The position numbers were made by a program, and so were the translations under genes. A stretch of 64,000 bases of DNA from Streptomyces sp. NBC_01241 (lineage in GTDB: Bacteria; Actinomycetota; Actinomycetes; Streptomycetales; Streptomycetaceae). The stretch lies in assembly GCF_041435435.1 (NCBI RefSeq), contig NZ_CP108495.1:1-64000 (forward strand). The letters run 5' to 3'. This document shows, piece by piece, positions 7,342 through 14,427 of the stretch; the first letter of the stretch is position 1, and each line of letters begins with the position of its first letter. Under the pieces are notes generated by a model that saw nothing but the letters and a program-made list of their open reading frames with translations, did not search any database and was not told the DNA's origin.

Positions 7342-7819
7342 AGCGGTCGAGGACAAGAAGCGAGCTGAGCAGGCCCCGGCCGTCGAAGGGCAGTCCGTCC
7401 CGGCGGAGACGTGCCCCATGTGTCACTCCGGCCAGTGGAACCCGCAGGCGCGCGTTTGCGGGCACTGCCACCACAACCCGGCGGCGACGCCGACGCCCGC
7501 GCCGGCCCCCGCTGCGGGAGTGCAGGACTGGCAGGAGGGCATGGCCATGGTGTTCATCGTCTCGAAGAACACCCGACGGGCCCGTAAGCGGGCCCTGTGG
7601 GCGATGACCCGGCGAGAGGCGCAAGCCGTGTGCGGCGACTCCCGTACGTCGGGCCGCTCGTACATGCTCACCTGGTCCGACCGCCCCGGCGACGAGGGGA
7701 CCGACTGGGAATGGGTGCCGGACAACGGCAGCCTTGACCCGGTCCTCGAAGACCTGGGCATCACCCCGCGCCGCGAGTGGACCGCCGCCCGGGAGGCCGT
7801 GGCCGCCGCCACGGCGTAG
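7292..7819 (+). CDS. Zinc-ribbon protein (up to 175 aa)
   Basis: The frame overlaps the end of the DUF3560 gene, and the start is uncertain: GTG 7292 and TTG 7307 are both possible and neither has a clear ribosome-binding site. A zinc ribbon is visible, CPMC-x11-CGHC, after an acidic linker. A Pro/Ala linker leads to a second domain containing WQEGMAMVFIVSKNTRRARKRALWAMTRREAQAVCGD and ending in a short helix. The second domain is unrecognised. Translational coupling to the DUF3560 gene is likely. Confidence 0.55.
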   Translation: MPAELLRRSRRPEPAPEAVEDKKRAEQAPAVEGQSVPAETCPMCHSGQWNPQARVCGHCHHNPAATPTPAPAPAAGVQDWQEGMAMVFIVSKNTRRARKRALWAMTRREAQAVCGDSRTSGRSYMLTWSDRPGDEGTDWEWVPDNGSLDPVLEDLGITPRREWTAAREAVAAATA

Positions 7820-7828
7820 CCGGTACAG

Positions 7829-7866
7829 CCGGGGCCCGACCGCCGAGACCGGCGGCCGGGCCCCGG
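7829..7866 (+). terminator. Hairpin after the zinc-ribbon gene
   Basis: An imperfect long inverted repeat (GGGGCCCGACCGCCG with CGGCGGCCGGGCCCC, one mismatch) lies 10 bp after the stop. It has no T-run, as is usual for Streptomyces terminators. Confidence 0.5.
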
Positions 7867-7900
7867 CAAACCCGTGCAGACCAGCGACCCCCCACCCTTG

Positions 7901-7978
7901 GGAATCAGGGTTAAAGCTGGTATTATTAAATCTGTTGGAAGGGGGTGGCACCCCGACCGGCACCACCACTCGAAACCC
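7901..7978 (+). promoter_or_regulatory. Type I leader cassette, copy e
   Basis: TATTAT lies at 7921-7926. The flanking pair is TTAA-N11-TTAA where copies b and d have TCAA-N11-TTGA, a change that keeps pairing. GGAAGGGGGTGGCACCCC follows, with CTCGAAACCC at 7969-7978. Confidence 0.7.
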
Positions 7979-7996
7979 GTCACCGGAGGCATATCC

Positions 7997-8134
7997 GTGA
8001 GCACCTCAGCCGAGCAGACGACCGCACGCCCCGCCGGCATCGCCCAGCGCTTCGCCGATGTCGTGATCAACCTGGTCCGCTTCCTCGGCCCCGACCCGTC
8101 CGCCATCGTCCGCAAGGGCCGCCCGCAGAACTGA
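7997..8134 (+). CDS. Very small hypothetical protein (45 aa)
   Basis: The GTG at 7997 follows CACCGGAGGCATATCC. The peptide (STSAEQTTARPAGIAQRF and onward) has an amphipathic helix, IAQRFADVVINLVRFLG, and a basic tail, RKGRPQN. It sits between a type I cassette and a type II hairpin and so is arranged like the neighbouring genes. No family is recognised. The helix could associate with membranes. Confidence 0.5.
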   Translation: MSTSAEQTTARPAGIAQRFADVVINLVRFLGPDPSAIVRKGRPQN

Positions 8135-8146
8135 CCCACTCACCCC

Positions 8147-8191
8147 CGGGGCGGCGGATGGCACCGCCGCCCCGGCCCAGCTCGAAACCCG
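8147..8191 (+). promoter_or_regulatory. Type II intergenic hairpin element, copy d
   Basis: A 12-bp stem (8147-8158 with 8165-8176) closes hexaloop ATGGCA, with CTCGAAACCC at 8182-8191, 21 bp before the next start. Confidence 0.7.
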
Positions 8192-8211
8192 ACCCCGAAC
8201 GAAGGGAACCC

Positions 8212-8478
8212 GTGCTCACCCTCGACCACCAGACCGCCGCCGCGATCTTCGCCGCCGCAGCCGCCAGCCCGAACTGGCTGCGTACCAACCTCGGCCAGCA
8301 GGTCCGCGTGTCCCACGGCAGTGACGCCTACTACGTCGAGATCGACCCCAGCGGCCGCTACTTCGCGCAGATCACCGCGTGGGAGGGCTACGGCGGCACC
8401 GAGGACGTCCGAGGCGCCAACGCCACCCACGACCAGCACCGGGCCCTAGTCGCCCAGGCGAACACCCACGCACCGTAG
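8212..8478 (+). CDS. Small hypothetical protein (88 aa)
   Basis: The GTG at 8212 follows GAAGGGAACCC. The protein has an alanine-rich N-terminal helix, then a strand-rich core (GQQVRVSHGSDAYYVEIDPSG) and the segment YFAQITAWEGYGGTEDVRG. It ends in a helix with HDQHRALVAQANTHAP. It looks like a complete small globular domain. No family is recognised. Confidence 0.55.
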   Translation: MLTLDHQTAAAIFAAAAASPNWLRTNLGQQVRVSHGSDAYYVEIDPSGRYFAQITAWEGYGGTEDVRGANATHDQHRALVAQANTHAP

Positions 8479-8487
8479 ACCGCCCCG

Positions 8488-8532
8488 CCGGGGCGGCGGA
8501 TGGCACCGCCGCCCCGGCCCCACTCGAAACCC
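8488..8532 (+). promoter_or_regulatory. Type II intergenic hairpin element, copy e
   Basis: A 12-bp stem (8488-8499 with 8506-8517) closes hexaloop ATGGCA, with CTCGAAACCC at 8523-8532. Confidence 0.7.
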
Positions 8533-8560
8533 GTCCCGAAACGAGGAGGACCCACAACCC

Positions 8561-9481
8561 ATGACCCACCCTGCTCCGTACACCTTCGACCCCAGCAACC
8601 TGACCCAGGCCGTGGACGAGGCCCGCGACCGGGTCCACCGCGCCGAGGCGCGTATGGCCCGCGTCGCCTGCGCGCTCATCGCCGCATCGGTCCGCGACAT
8701 CCTCACCGACTACGACCCCGACCCCGCCGCACCGTTCGACGCCGCGACCTTCCGGCTCACGGTGAACCAGCACCAGCGGGTGATCACCGATGGCACCTAC
8801 TGGACCGCGTCCGGCGAGGAACGCCGCATCACCGACCACCTCGACCTCTTCGGCCTGGCCGAGTGGACCACCGAACTCGACCACTACAACCGCGCAGTGT
8901 GGGAGCCCCTGTGCCAGCACGAGGGCAAGGAAGGCGACTCGACGCACTACCGGCTCGACCTCGCCCAGGCCGCCGTCCTCCCCGCCGAGATCCAGAACAG
9001 CGCCCGGGTCACCGAGATCCGTGACCGACTGGCCGCGTCGACCCGCGGGCCCTGGTCCAGCGAGGAGTTCGTCTACAACCGCGACGGCGGACTCGTCAGC
9101 GCCGGTGACCCCGACGCCGTGCACACCGACTTCGTCGTCTCGGACGCCGACGACATCCGGGTGGCCGAGATCGCCGTCAACCACGACGGACCCGAGGACA
9201 CGGAGACCCCCGAGGAGGACATCGCCGCCACCCGGGCCAACGCCGACCTGATCGCCCGCGCCCCCGAGGACCTGGCGTTCCTGGTCGCCTACCTGGCCCA
9301 CGTCTGCGGAGGCGAGGACGCCGAGGCCGCCCACCTGCGCGGGTACTGCGGCCACTGCGGCACCGCCCTCTACACCTCCGCCCTGGAGCAGACCCCGGCA
9401 CCGCTGGACAGCACCGAGTGCCTCAGCCGCCGCCTGCCCGGCGGCCGCACCCTCCAGCTCCAGCACGTCCTGCGCACCTGA
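8561..9481 (+). CDS. Hypothetical phage/plasmid-type protein (306 aa)
   Basis: The ATG at 8561 follows CGAGGAGGACCCACAACCC. The first half is helical with YWTASGEERRITDHLDLFGLAEWTTELDHYNR. The second half has the pattern RDRLAASTRGPW...NRDGGLVSAGD, then ATRANADLIARAPEDLAFLVAYLA, which resembles small phage-encoded proteins of the Ea22 type. Near the C-terminus is CGHC, with a third cysteine upstream. The resemblance is to a pattern only and no activity is known. Confidence 0.55.
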   Translation: MTHPAPYTFDPSNLTQAVDEARDRVHRAEARMARVACALIAASVRDILTDYDPDPAAPFDAATFRLTVNQHQRVITDGTYWTASGEERRITDHLDLFGLAEWTTELDHYNRAVWEPLCQHEGKEGDSTHYRLDLAQAAVLPAEIQNSARVTEIRDRLAASTRGPWSSEEFVYNRDGGLVSAGDPDAVHTDFVVSDADDIRVAEIAVNHDGPEDTETPEEDIAATRANADLIARAPEDLAFLVAYLAHVCGGEDAEAAHLRGYCGHCGTALYTSALEQTPAPLDSTECLSRRLPGGRTLQLQHVLRT

Positions 9482-9487
9482 CCCGCA

Positions 9488-9533
9488 CCGGGGGCGGCGG
9501 TTGGCACCGCCGCCCCCGGCCCGCTCGAACCCC
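9488..9533 (+). promoter_or_regulatory. Type II intergenic hairpin element, copy f
   Basis: The stem is 13 bp here, extended by one G:C pair on both sides (GGGGG with CCCCC), around hexaloop TTGGCA. The tail is CTCGAACCCC (9524-9533), the most diverged compact copy. Confidence 0.65.
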
Positions 9534-9552
9534 GACCGCACGAGGAGGAACC

Positions 9553-9993
9553 GTGCCCGGCACCCGCTACGCGCCCGACAGCGTCCTGATCCCCACCACC
9601 CCCGGGGCCCTCCTGGAGTGGGCCGCCGCGCACATCGCGCGCGTGGGGATCTACCAGAGCCGACACAGCCTGTTCTCCGGCCCCGGCCGACTCATCAACC
9701 GGCGGTGCTCCGTCGGCGGCGCCGTCGACATCGCCGCCGGCCGCGACCGCATGACCCCCGACCGCACGTACGACATGGACGCCATCGGCGCCGTCCTCGA
9801 AGAGGCGTACCGCGTCCTGGCCGACCACCTGAACGGTGCCCCCGTCCAGACCCCCGAGGGTGCCGACCCGAAGAAGTGGCGCCGGGTGATCGTCCACCAG
9901 TGGAGCCTGGCCCCCCACCGCACCGCACAGGAGGCGGCCGCCGCGCTGCGCGAGGCGGCCGAGTTCGCCGACGCCGCGCACCGTCTCTTCTGA
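9553..9993 (+). CDS. Hypothetical protein, possibly DUF6197-like (146 aa)
   Basis: The GTG at 9553 follows GAGGAGGAACC. The segment LLEWAAAHIARVGIYQSRH, then NRRCSVGGAVDIAAGRD, resembles the small Streptomyces DUF6197 proteins (helix, then a C-S-V/L-G-A pattern), though this is from memory of the pattern only. The C-terminal half is helical (TAQEAAAALREAAEFADAAH). It ends HRLF, which lacks the Gln needed for a clamp motif. Confidence 0.5.
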   Translation: MPGTRYAPDSVLIPTTPGALLEWAAAHIARVGIYQSRHSLFSGPGRLINRRCSVGGAVDIAAGRDRMTPDRTYDMDAIGAVLEEAYRVLADHLNGAPVQTPEGADPKKWRRVIVHQWSLAPHRTAQEAAAALREAAEFADAAHRLF

Positions 9994-10003
9994 ACGCCCC
10001 CTG

Positions 10004-10049
10004 CCCGGGGCGGCGGTTGGCACCGCCGCCCCGGGCTCTCTCGAAACCC
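10004..10049 (+). promoter_or_regulatory. Type II intergenic hairpin element, copy g
   Basis: A 13-bp stem (10004-10016 with 10023-10035) closes hexaloop TTGGCA, with CTCGAAACCC at 10040-10049, 25 bp before the start at 10075. Confidence 0.7.
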
Positions 10050-10074
10050 GAACCCACCCGAGGAGATCCCGACC

Positions 10075-10630
10075 GTGCACGCCAGCACCCTTTCCGCCGC
10101 CGACCTGCCCCAGCCCCGTGCCGAGGCCCGCGAGGACCTCGCGCCGCCCGCCGTCGGCCGCCCCGTGGTGGTCATCCCGTGCAGCGCCGGTAAAAGGCCC
10201 CTGCCCGACGGGGTCGACGAGCTCCCTGCCGCTCAGCTCTACACAGGCCCGTACTTCGCGAAATGCCTCGCGGCCGCCCACGCCATTCCTGGCGGATGGG
10301 TCGTCATCGTCAGCGCCGAGTACGGGCTGATCACTCCGGACACCCCGATCCGCCCGTACGAGAAGCGGCTGGACCCGCGGGCCGTCGCCCACGACAAGCA
10401 CCGCGCCCAAGGCAGCCGCCATGGGCCGGGCCCTGCTGCACGCGCCCGAGGTGATCGCGCTCGCCGGCAGGGACTACGCCAACGCCGCGGCGGCCGTCTG
10501 GCCCCATCTTCTGCGCCCCCTTGCCGGGGCCGGCATCGGCACCCAGCTCCAGCGGCTCACCCGCATCGCCGTGGCCCGCGACCCGCGGGCCGCCGCCCTG
10601 GCCTACGCCGCCCAGGCCGCCGGGCGGTAA
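10075..10630 (+). pseudogene. DUF6884-like protein gene with a +1 frame change
   Basis: From GTG 10075 (ribosome-binding site CGAGGAGATCCC) the first 111 codons match the DUF6884 pattern: VVVIPCSAGKRPL, then AAQLYTGPYFAKCLAAA, then VVIVSAEYGLITPDTPIRPYEKRL. The sensible continuation, KAAAMGRALLHAPEVIALAG...YAAQAAGR, is in the next frame from 10409. One surplus C in the CCC at 10406-10408 explains the break. The intact product would be about 184 residues. DUF6884 proteins have a nucleotide-processing-like fold but no firm function. A sequencing error is a serious alternative to true decay. Confidence 0.65.
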
Positions 10631-10825
10631 CCGGCGCGGCCGCGCCGACACCTGCGAGGTCGCTTCCCGCCGCGCGCCTGCCCGATGGGGATCGCGCCGC
10701 CAGCGACGGCCGCACCCGAAGTCCCTCAACCCGGCGCGCAGCAATCCCTCCCCGCGCCGTCGTCCGCCAGCGGAGCAAGGGGCCGCCCACGCAACCAACT
10801 GAACCTCTACGACAAGGACCGATCG
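10626..10825 (+). repeat. Diverged leader block shared with 1279-1453
   Basis: It carries the same ordered short blocks as 1279-1453, from GGTAACCGGCG through GGCCGCGCCGAC, CCGCCGCGCGCCTG, CGACGGCCGCAC and GGCGCGCA to ACGACAAGGA before the start. Blocks are separated by unrelated filler, so this is a pair of homologous but diverged leaders. Confidence 0.45.
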
Positions 10826-12104
10826 ATGACCGAGACCGAGGCGGGGGGAGCCGACCCCGCAGACCTGCCTTCGGGTCGCCCGCGAGGCGGCCGAACTCGC
10901 TGTTGCTGCGGCCGACGAGGCGATGAACGCCGTGTGCCGCAGCCGCTCCGGCAATGCCGCCCGCCTGGAGCAGGTCATGCACGTGACGCACCGGGAGGCC
11001 AGAGAGGCCGAGGGATACGCCGCGCGGGCACAGCAGTGGGCGGCCGACCCGGAGATGCCGGACAGCGCGCTGAACTACTGCGCCCGCGGCGCCGTCGACC
11101 ATGCCGTGCGAGCCCAGGCCGCGGCCGGGGTCGAGGTGACGGCCGCCGCGCTGCGGACCGCGCTGGAGCGCAAGCTCACGCCCCAGGAGCACGCCGAGCG
11201 GGAGAGCCAGCGGCGCCGCGAGGAGGCGGAGCAGGAGGCGGCCGAGCGGGCCGCCACCGGCATGGACAGCGAGAACCGCCACCTGGCCGCGACGAACGTC
11301 TACCTCGCCCAGGGCATCGTGCCCGCGCTCGGTTGGACCGCCGGGCACGTGCGGGTGCTGGAGGCCGCGGAGACCGGCCGCCTGTACTGGCTCGACGGGA
11401 AGGCCCGGAAGGCTGCCGAGCACGGAGTGTGGAGCGGCGGACGCCGGATCAGCCGGGAGCGGGCGCAGGACCTGCGCGCCGCCGGCTTCCTTGTCGCCGT
11501 CGACGCAGCCGACGGCGTCAGCGTGCTCGCGCTCACCCCGATGGGCCAGGTCGCGCTGGAGCTCGCACGGCTGTGCCCGGCGGGCCTGCACGAGAGCGAC
11601 AAGGCGGCGTACGAGGCCCGCTACGCCCGTGTCGCGAAGCGGTACAAGCGCATGGACGACAAGAAGGCCGCCGCCCGCCGCCTCCCGGCACTGGCCGGCG
11701 GCACTGTGTGCCGCTACCGGCGCCCGGTGACGCTCGTCGAGCAGGAGGCCCGCGCCGTACGCGAGGCTGCCGAGCAGTGGGAGGACGAGGGCGGCTACTG
11801 CCCCGGCGTCGAGACGCCCCGACCGGCACCCGGTGCCCACACGGCACCCGCCCGCGCAGCCGCAGTCACCGCGAACCTTCCCGCGCAGGCACCGCAGGGC
11901 CAAGCCCTGCGGTGGCCGTTCGCCTCGGACGCCGACCGCAAGCCGCAGGCGCAGAACGCCGCCGGAGTTTCGCCAGCGCGGGACGAAGCCACTTCAGCGC
12001 AGCCGCGTTCCAGAGGCCGCCAGCGGACCAGAGTGACGGCAGGCGCCGCCCCTCGACGTACGCGCGGAGCGAGTGCCGGCTGGGGGCAGGAGACCTTGTT
12101 CTGA
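10826..12104 (+). CDS. Hypothetical protein ending in a beta-clamp-like motif (393 aa from 10923)
   Basis: The frame open to 12104 has its first ATG at 10923, but the coding pattern continues upstream (LRVAREAAELAVAAADEAMN). The best start, ATG 10826 after ACAAGGACCGATCG, lies in another frame. One surplus G in the GGGGGG at 10843-10848 would account for this. The protein has an N-terminal helical region, a coiled-coil-like stretch (EHAERESQRRREEAEQEAAE) and a probable winged-helix middle (VRVLEAAETGRLYWLDG, SRERAQDLRAAGFLV). A disordered basic tail ends GQETLF, and QETLF fits the sliding-clamp-binding pattern. It is probably a DNA-associated protein, but the family is not recognised. Confidence 0.55.
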
Positions 12105-12193
12105 CCTGGAACGGACCCAGGACCCGGGGCGCCTACTTCGGGCGCGCAGCATTCTCCTCGGCACCCGACTTCCCACGCATGGCCCAAGTACGG

Positions 12194-12256
12194 TATTTTT
12201 TTCAATGTTGGCTAGGGTGGCACCTGGCCGGCACCACCTGCTGCACCTCGAAACCC
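12194..12256 (+). promoter_or_regulatory. Type I leader cassette, diverged copy f
   Basis: TATTTT at 12194-12199 takes the -10 position. The stem is now CTAGG with CCTGG (12212-12216 with 12223-12227) around hexaloop GTGGCA, and CTCGAAACCC lies at 12247-12256. The stem bases differ from all other copies while pairing is kept, with one G-T wobble. The gene at 12280 follows. Confidence 0.65.
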
Positions 12257-12279
12257 TTACCTACAGGAGCACCACACTC

Positions 12280-13086
12280 ATGATTCCCAACGGCGTCACC
12301 CCTGCCGACGACCAGATCGCGGCCGACATCTTCGGCGTCAGCGTCGGCTACTGGCAGGACACCAAGCACTGGGAGGAGATCCGCGGCCTGAAGCTCCTCA
12401 ACCGCGAGGGCAGCCGCCGGCGCCTCTACTCCAAGGAGCAGCTGCTGGCCGCGCGCACGGAGGAGGAGCGGGCCAAGGCCGTCAACGAGCAGCCGCGGTA
12501 CGACCTCCCCCCGGTGCCGACCGAGGAGCACCCCGGCGACCTGCTCGACCTGGAGGAGTCCCTCTACGCACTCCCCGAGGACAAGCGCGTCACGCTGCCC
12601 ACATGGAAGGGCTACCGCTACGGCACCAAGACGCGCCTCCCTGACCCCGACTTCAACCTCGGTGGCAAGGAGGTGGACGGCGAGGTCGTCGGCGGAGAGG
12701 ACTTCTGGCGCCGGCAGACCATCCTCGACTGGGCTGCCGACCGCCGCGGTCGCGGCAACCCCAAGGGACGTCCGGCCGGCCGGAAGGAATCGCAGTCCCG
12801 CCCGCCGAACCCGCAGGCCGAGGAGCGCAAGGAGCGGGCCCGCCAGCTGCTCGTCGAGCACCCCACCACCCTCACCGCGAAGATGCTTGGCGAGGACCTC
12901 GGAGTGCACCCGGTCCACGCCGAGCGACTCCTGCGGGCCGCTCGTCTGGACAAGGTCATCAGTCTGCTGAAGACCAACCCGGACCTGACCGCCGAGGACG
13001 TCCAGCGAGAGACTGGTCTGCACGTCACCTCGCACGCCCGCAAGCTGCTCGACGAGGCCCGCCAGGCCGGCACCGACGCGCAGTGA
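12280..13086 (+). CDS. Putative DNA-binding protein with HTH-like ends (268 aa)
   Basis: The ATG at 12280 follows CTACAGGAGCACCACACTC. Residues about 10-55 resemble a MerR-type or excisionase winged helix (DDQIAADIFGVSVGYWQDTKHW, RRRLYSKEQLLAA). The centre is Pro-rich with a TLPTWKGYRYGTKTRLPDPDF segment. Residues about 195-265 contain two helix-turn-helix-like units (TAKMLGEDLGVHPVHAERLLRAA and TAEDVQRETGLHVTSHARKLL). A role in regulation or plasmid maintenance near the transfer origin is plausible but unproven. Confidence 0.6.
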   Translation: MIPNGVTPADDQIAADIFGVSVGYWQDTKHWEEIRGLKLLNREGSRRRLYSKEQLLAARTEEERAKAVNEQPRYDLPPVPTEEHPGDLLDLEESLYALPEDKRVTLPTWKGYRYGTKTRLPDPDFNLGGKEVDGEVVGGEDFWRRQTILDWAADRRGRGNPKGRPAGRKESQSRPPNPQAEERKERARQLLVEHPTTLTAKMLGEDLGVHPVHAERLLRAARLDKVISLLKTNPDLTAEDVQRETGLHVTSHARKLLDEARQAGTDAQ

Positions 13087-13151
13087 ACCCCGCCCGTCCA
13101 GCCCTGGCAGGATGAAGATCGCCGGAGCGGGACGAGCGGGGGAGCGGCAGC

Positions 13152-13751
13152 GTGAGCAGGGACACCGAGCGAGCACTGGACTACGTCGCCGAACGCAGCA
13201 TCCTTGTGCCGCACGGGTGTCGGCTGTGGACCAGGAGCCTTACCACGGACGGCTACGCGAAGGCAGTCGTCACCGAGGCCGGACGCGAACGGACCGTACG
13301 GGTGCACCGGTGGCTGATGGAGCAGGTGCACGGCCCGCTTCCCGCACGCGCGATCACCGCGCATAGCTGCAACGAATCGCTGTGCGTCCACATCGACCAC
13401 CTGTCGAGCGCGACGCAGCGCACGAACATGAGGCAGATGGCCGACCAGGGCCGTGCGGCCGGCCGGGCTCACCTCGGCTACGCCGACACCCGCGGCTCCC
13501 TGGGGCGAGCACAGGCCCTCCAGGCCGCACTCCGCGAGGGGCTCGACCTGGACGCGCTGGCCGCCGCGATGCTGGAGGGCGAAGCACGTCCGCTCGTCCG
13601 CAAAGCACTGGCCGGAGGGTACGACGCGGAGGCGTACCTTGCCGCCGTTCGTGCGTCCGACCCGAGTGCCGCGATGGTCCCGCTCTTCTCTGCGGACCAC
13701 AGCGTCGCCGCTCCGGACGTGGAGGACGACGGACAGATGTCGTTGTTCTGA
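13152..13751 (+). CDS. HNH-family endonuclease with C-terminal clamp motif (199 aa)
   Basis: The N-terminal 100 residues match the HNH_3 type of free-standing homing endonuclease: GCRLWTRSLTTDGYAKAVV, VHRWLMEQVHGPLP, AHSCNESLCVHIDHL and an Asn in ATQRTNM. The expected HxxC...C..H...HL ligands and the final Asn are present, so the nuclease looks intact. The C-terminus is QMSLF, very close to the consensus clamp-binding peptide QL(S/D)LF, which could tether it to the replication fork. The GTG start follows GGGGGAGCGGCAGC. A long perfect inverted repeat follows. Confidence 0.75.
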   Translation: MSRDTERALDYVAERSILVPHGCRLWTRSLTTDGYAKAVVTEAGRERTVRVHRWLMEQVHGPLPARAITAHSCNESLCVHIDHLSSATQRTNMRQMADQGRAAGRAHLGYADTRGSLGRAQALQAALREGLDLDALAAAMLEGEARPLVRKALAGGYDAEAYLAAVRASDPSAAMVPLFSADHSVAAPDVEDDGQMSLF

Positions 13752-13766
13752 CCGGTCCGCACGTGC

Positions 13767-13826
13767 AACGCGTAGGGCCCCGGCCCGGGATGGAAAACCA
13801 TCCCGGGCCGGGGCCCTACGCGTTGG
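13767..13826. terminator. Bidirectional terminator, 28-bp perfect inverted repeat
   Basis: Two 28-nt arms (13767-13794 and 13799-13826) are perfectly complementary around an AAAA loop. It lies between the convergent genes ending at 13751 and 13834, as expected for a shared terminator. Confidence 0.9.
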
Positions 13827-13833
13827 TGCGTCC

Positions 13834-14427
13834 TCAGCCCGCCGACCCTGGCGGAAGGGTCGCGTCCCGGAGGTTCTCCGGTGAGCCTTCCTGAGCCGGC
13901 ACCGCAGGCGATCCACCAGGAGGCGGGAAGTCGTACGACTCCGCTGCCGCGGCCGTCTCTGTCGAGGGGGCCGCAGCGTCTGGCTCGTCGGCGGACGGCG
14001 CTGACGGAGCGGCCGCATCGCCCGTCGTCGCGGGGGCGGCGGCCGTCGCGGTGACGTCGTCGGCGGGATTCTCGGCGAGCGCTGCCACCGTCTGCTCGAA
14101 CGACCTCTTCGCCGCACGGACCTGACCGACCGACATGCCCAGCCGCTCGGAAGCCTCCTGGGCGTGAATCTCCGTGTCGAGCATCTCCACCACGAGCGCG
14201 TCGAGCCTCTGCCGCTTCTCGCCCAGTTGACTATCCCGCTCCTCACGGAGCTTGGCGACGCGGCGCTCAGTCTCCTCGTCGAAGTCGTCGATCTCTTCCA
14301 GAATCAGGATCGCTGACTCGGCGATGCGAAGACGCTCGGCCTCCAGCTCCCGGAACCGCGCCGCCTTCTCCCGCGCGGCCTCCCTCGCCAGCACTGCCTT
14401 CGACCTGCGTTGCGGCTTCTGCGTCAT
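13834..14427 (-). CDS. Coiled-coil protein with HTH-like segment, next to candidate oriT (197 aa)
   Basis: The ATG at 14427 is preceded by GGAGG at 11 bp; a GTG at 14439 is also possible. Residues about 5-95 are a charged coiled coil (REAAREKAARFRELEAERLR, RVAKLREERDSQLGEKRQRL). SERLGMSVGQVRAAKRSF then resembles a helix-turn-helix. The last 80 residues are a disordered Ala/Pro/Asp tail. It is transcribed away from the relaxase across the inverted-repeat region, so a relaxosome accessory role is possible, but this is inferred from position only. Confidence 0.6.
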   Translation of the reverse strand: MTQKPQRRSKAVLAREAAREKAARFRELEAERLRIAESAILILEEIDDFDEETERRVAKLREERDSQLGEKRQRLDALVVEMLDTEIHAQEASERLGMSVGQVRAAKRSFEQTVAALAENPADDVTATAAAPATTGDAAAPSAPSADEPDAAAPSTETAAAAESYDFPPPGGSPAVPAQEGSPENLRDATLPPGSAG

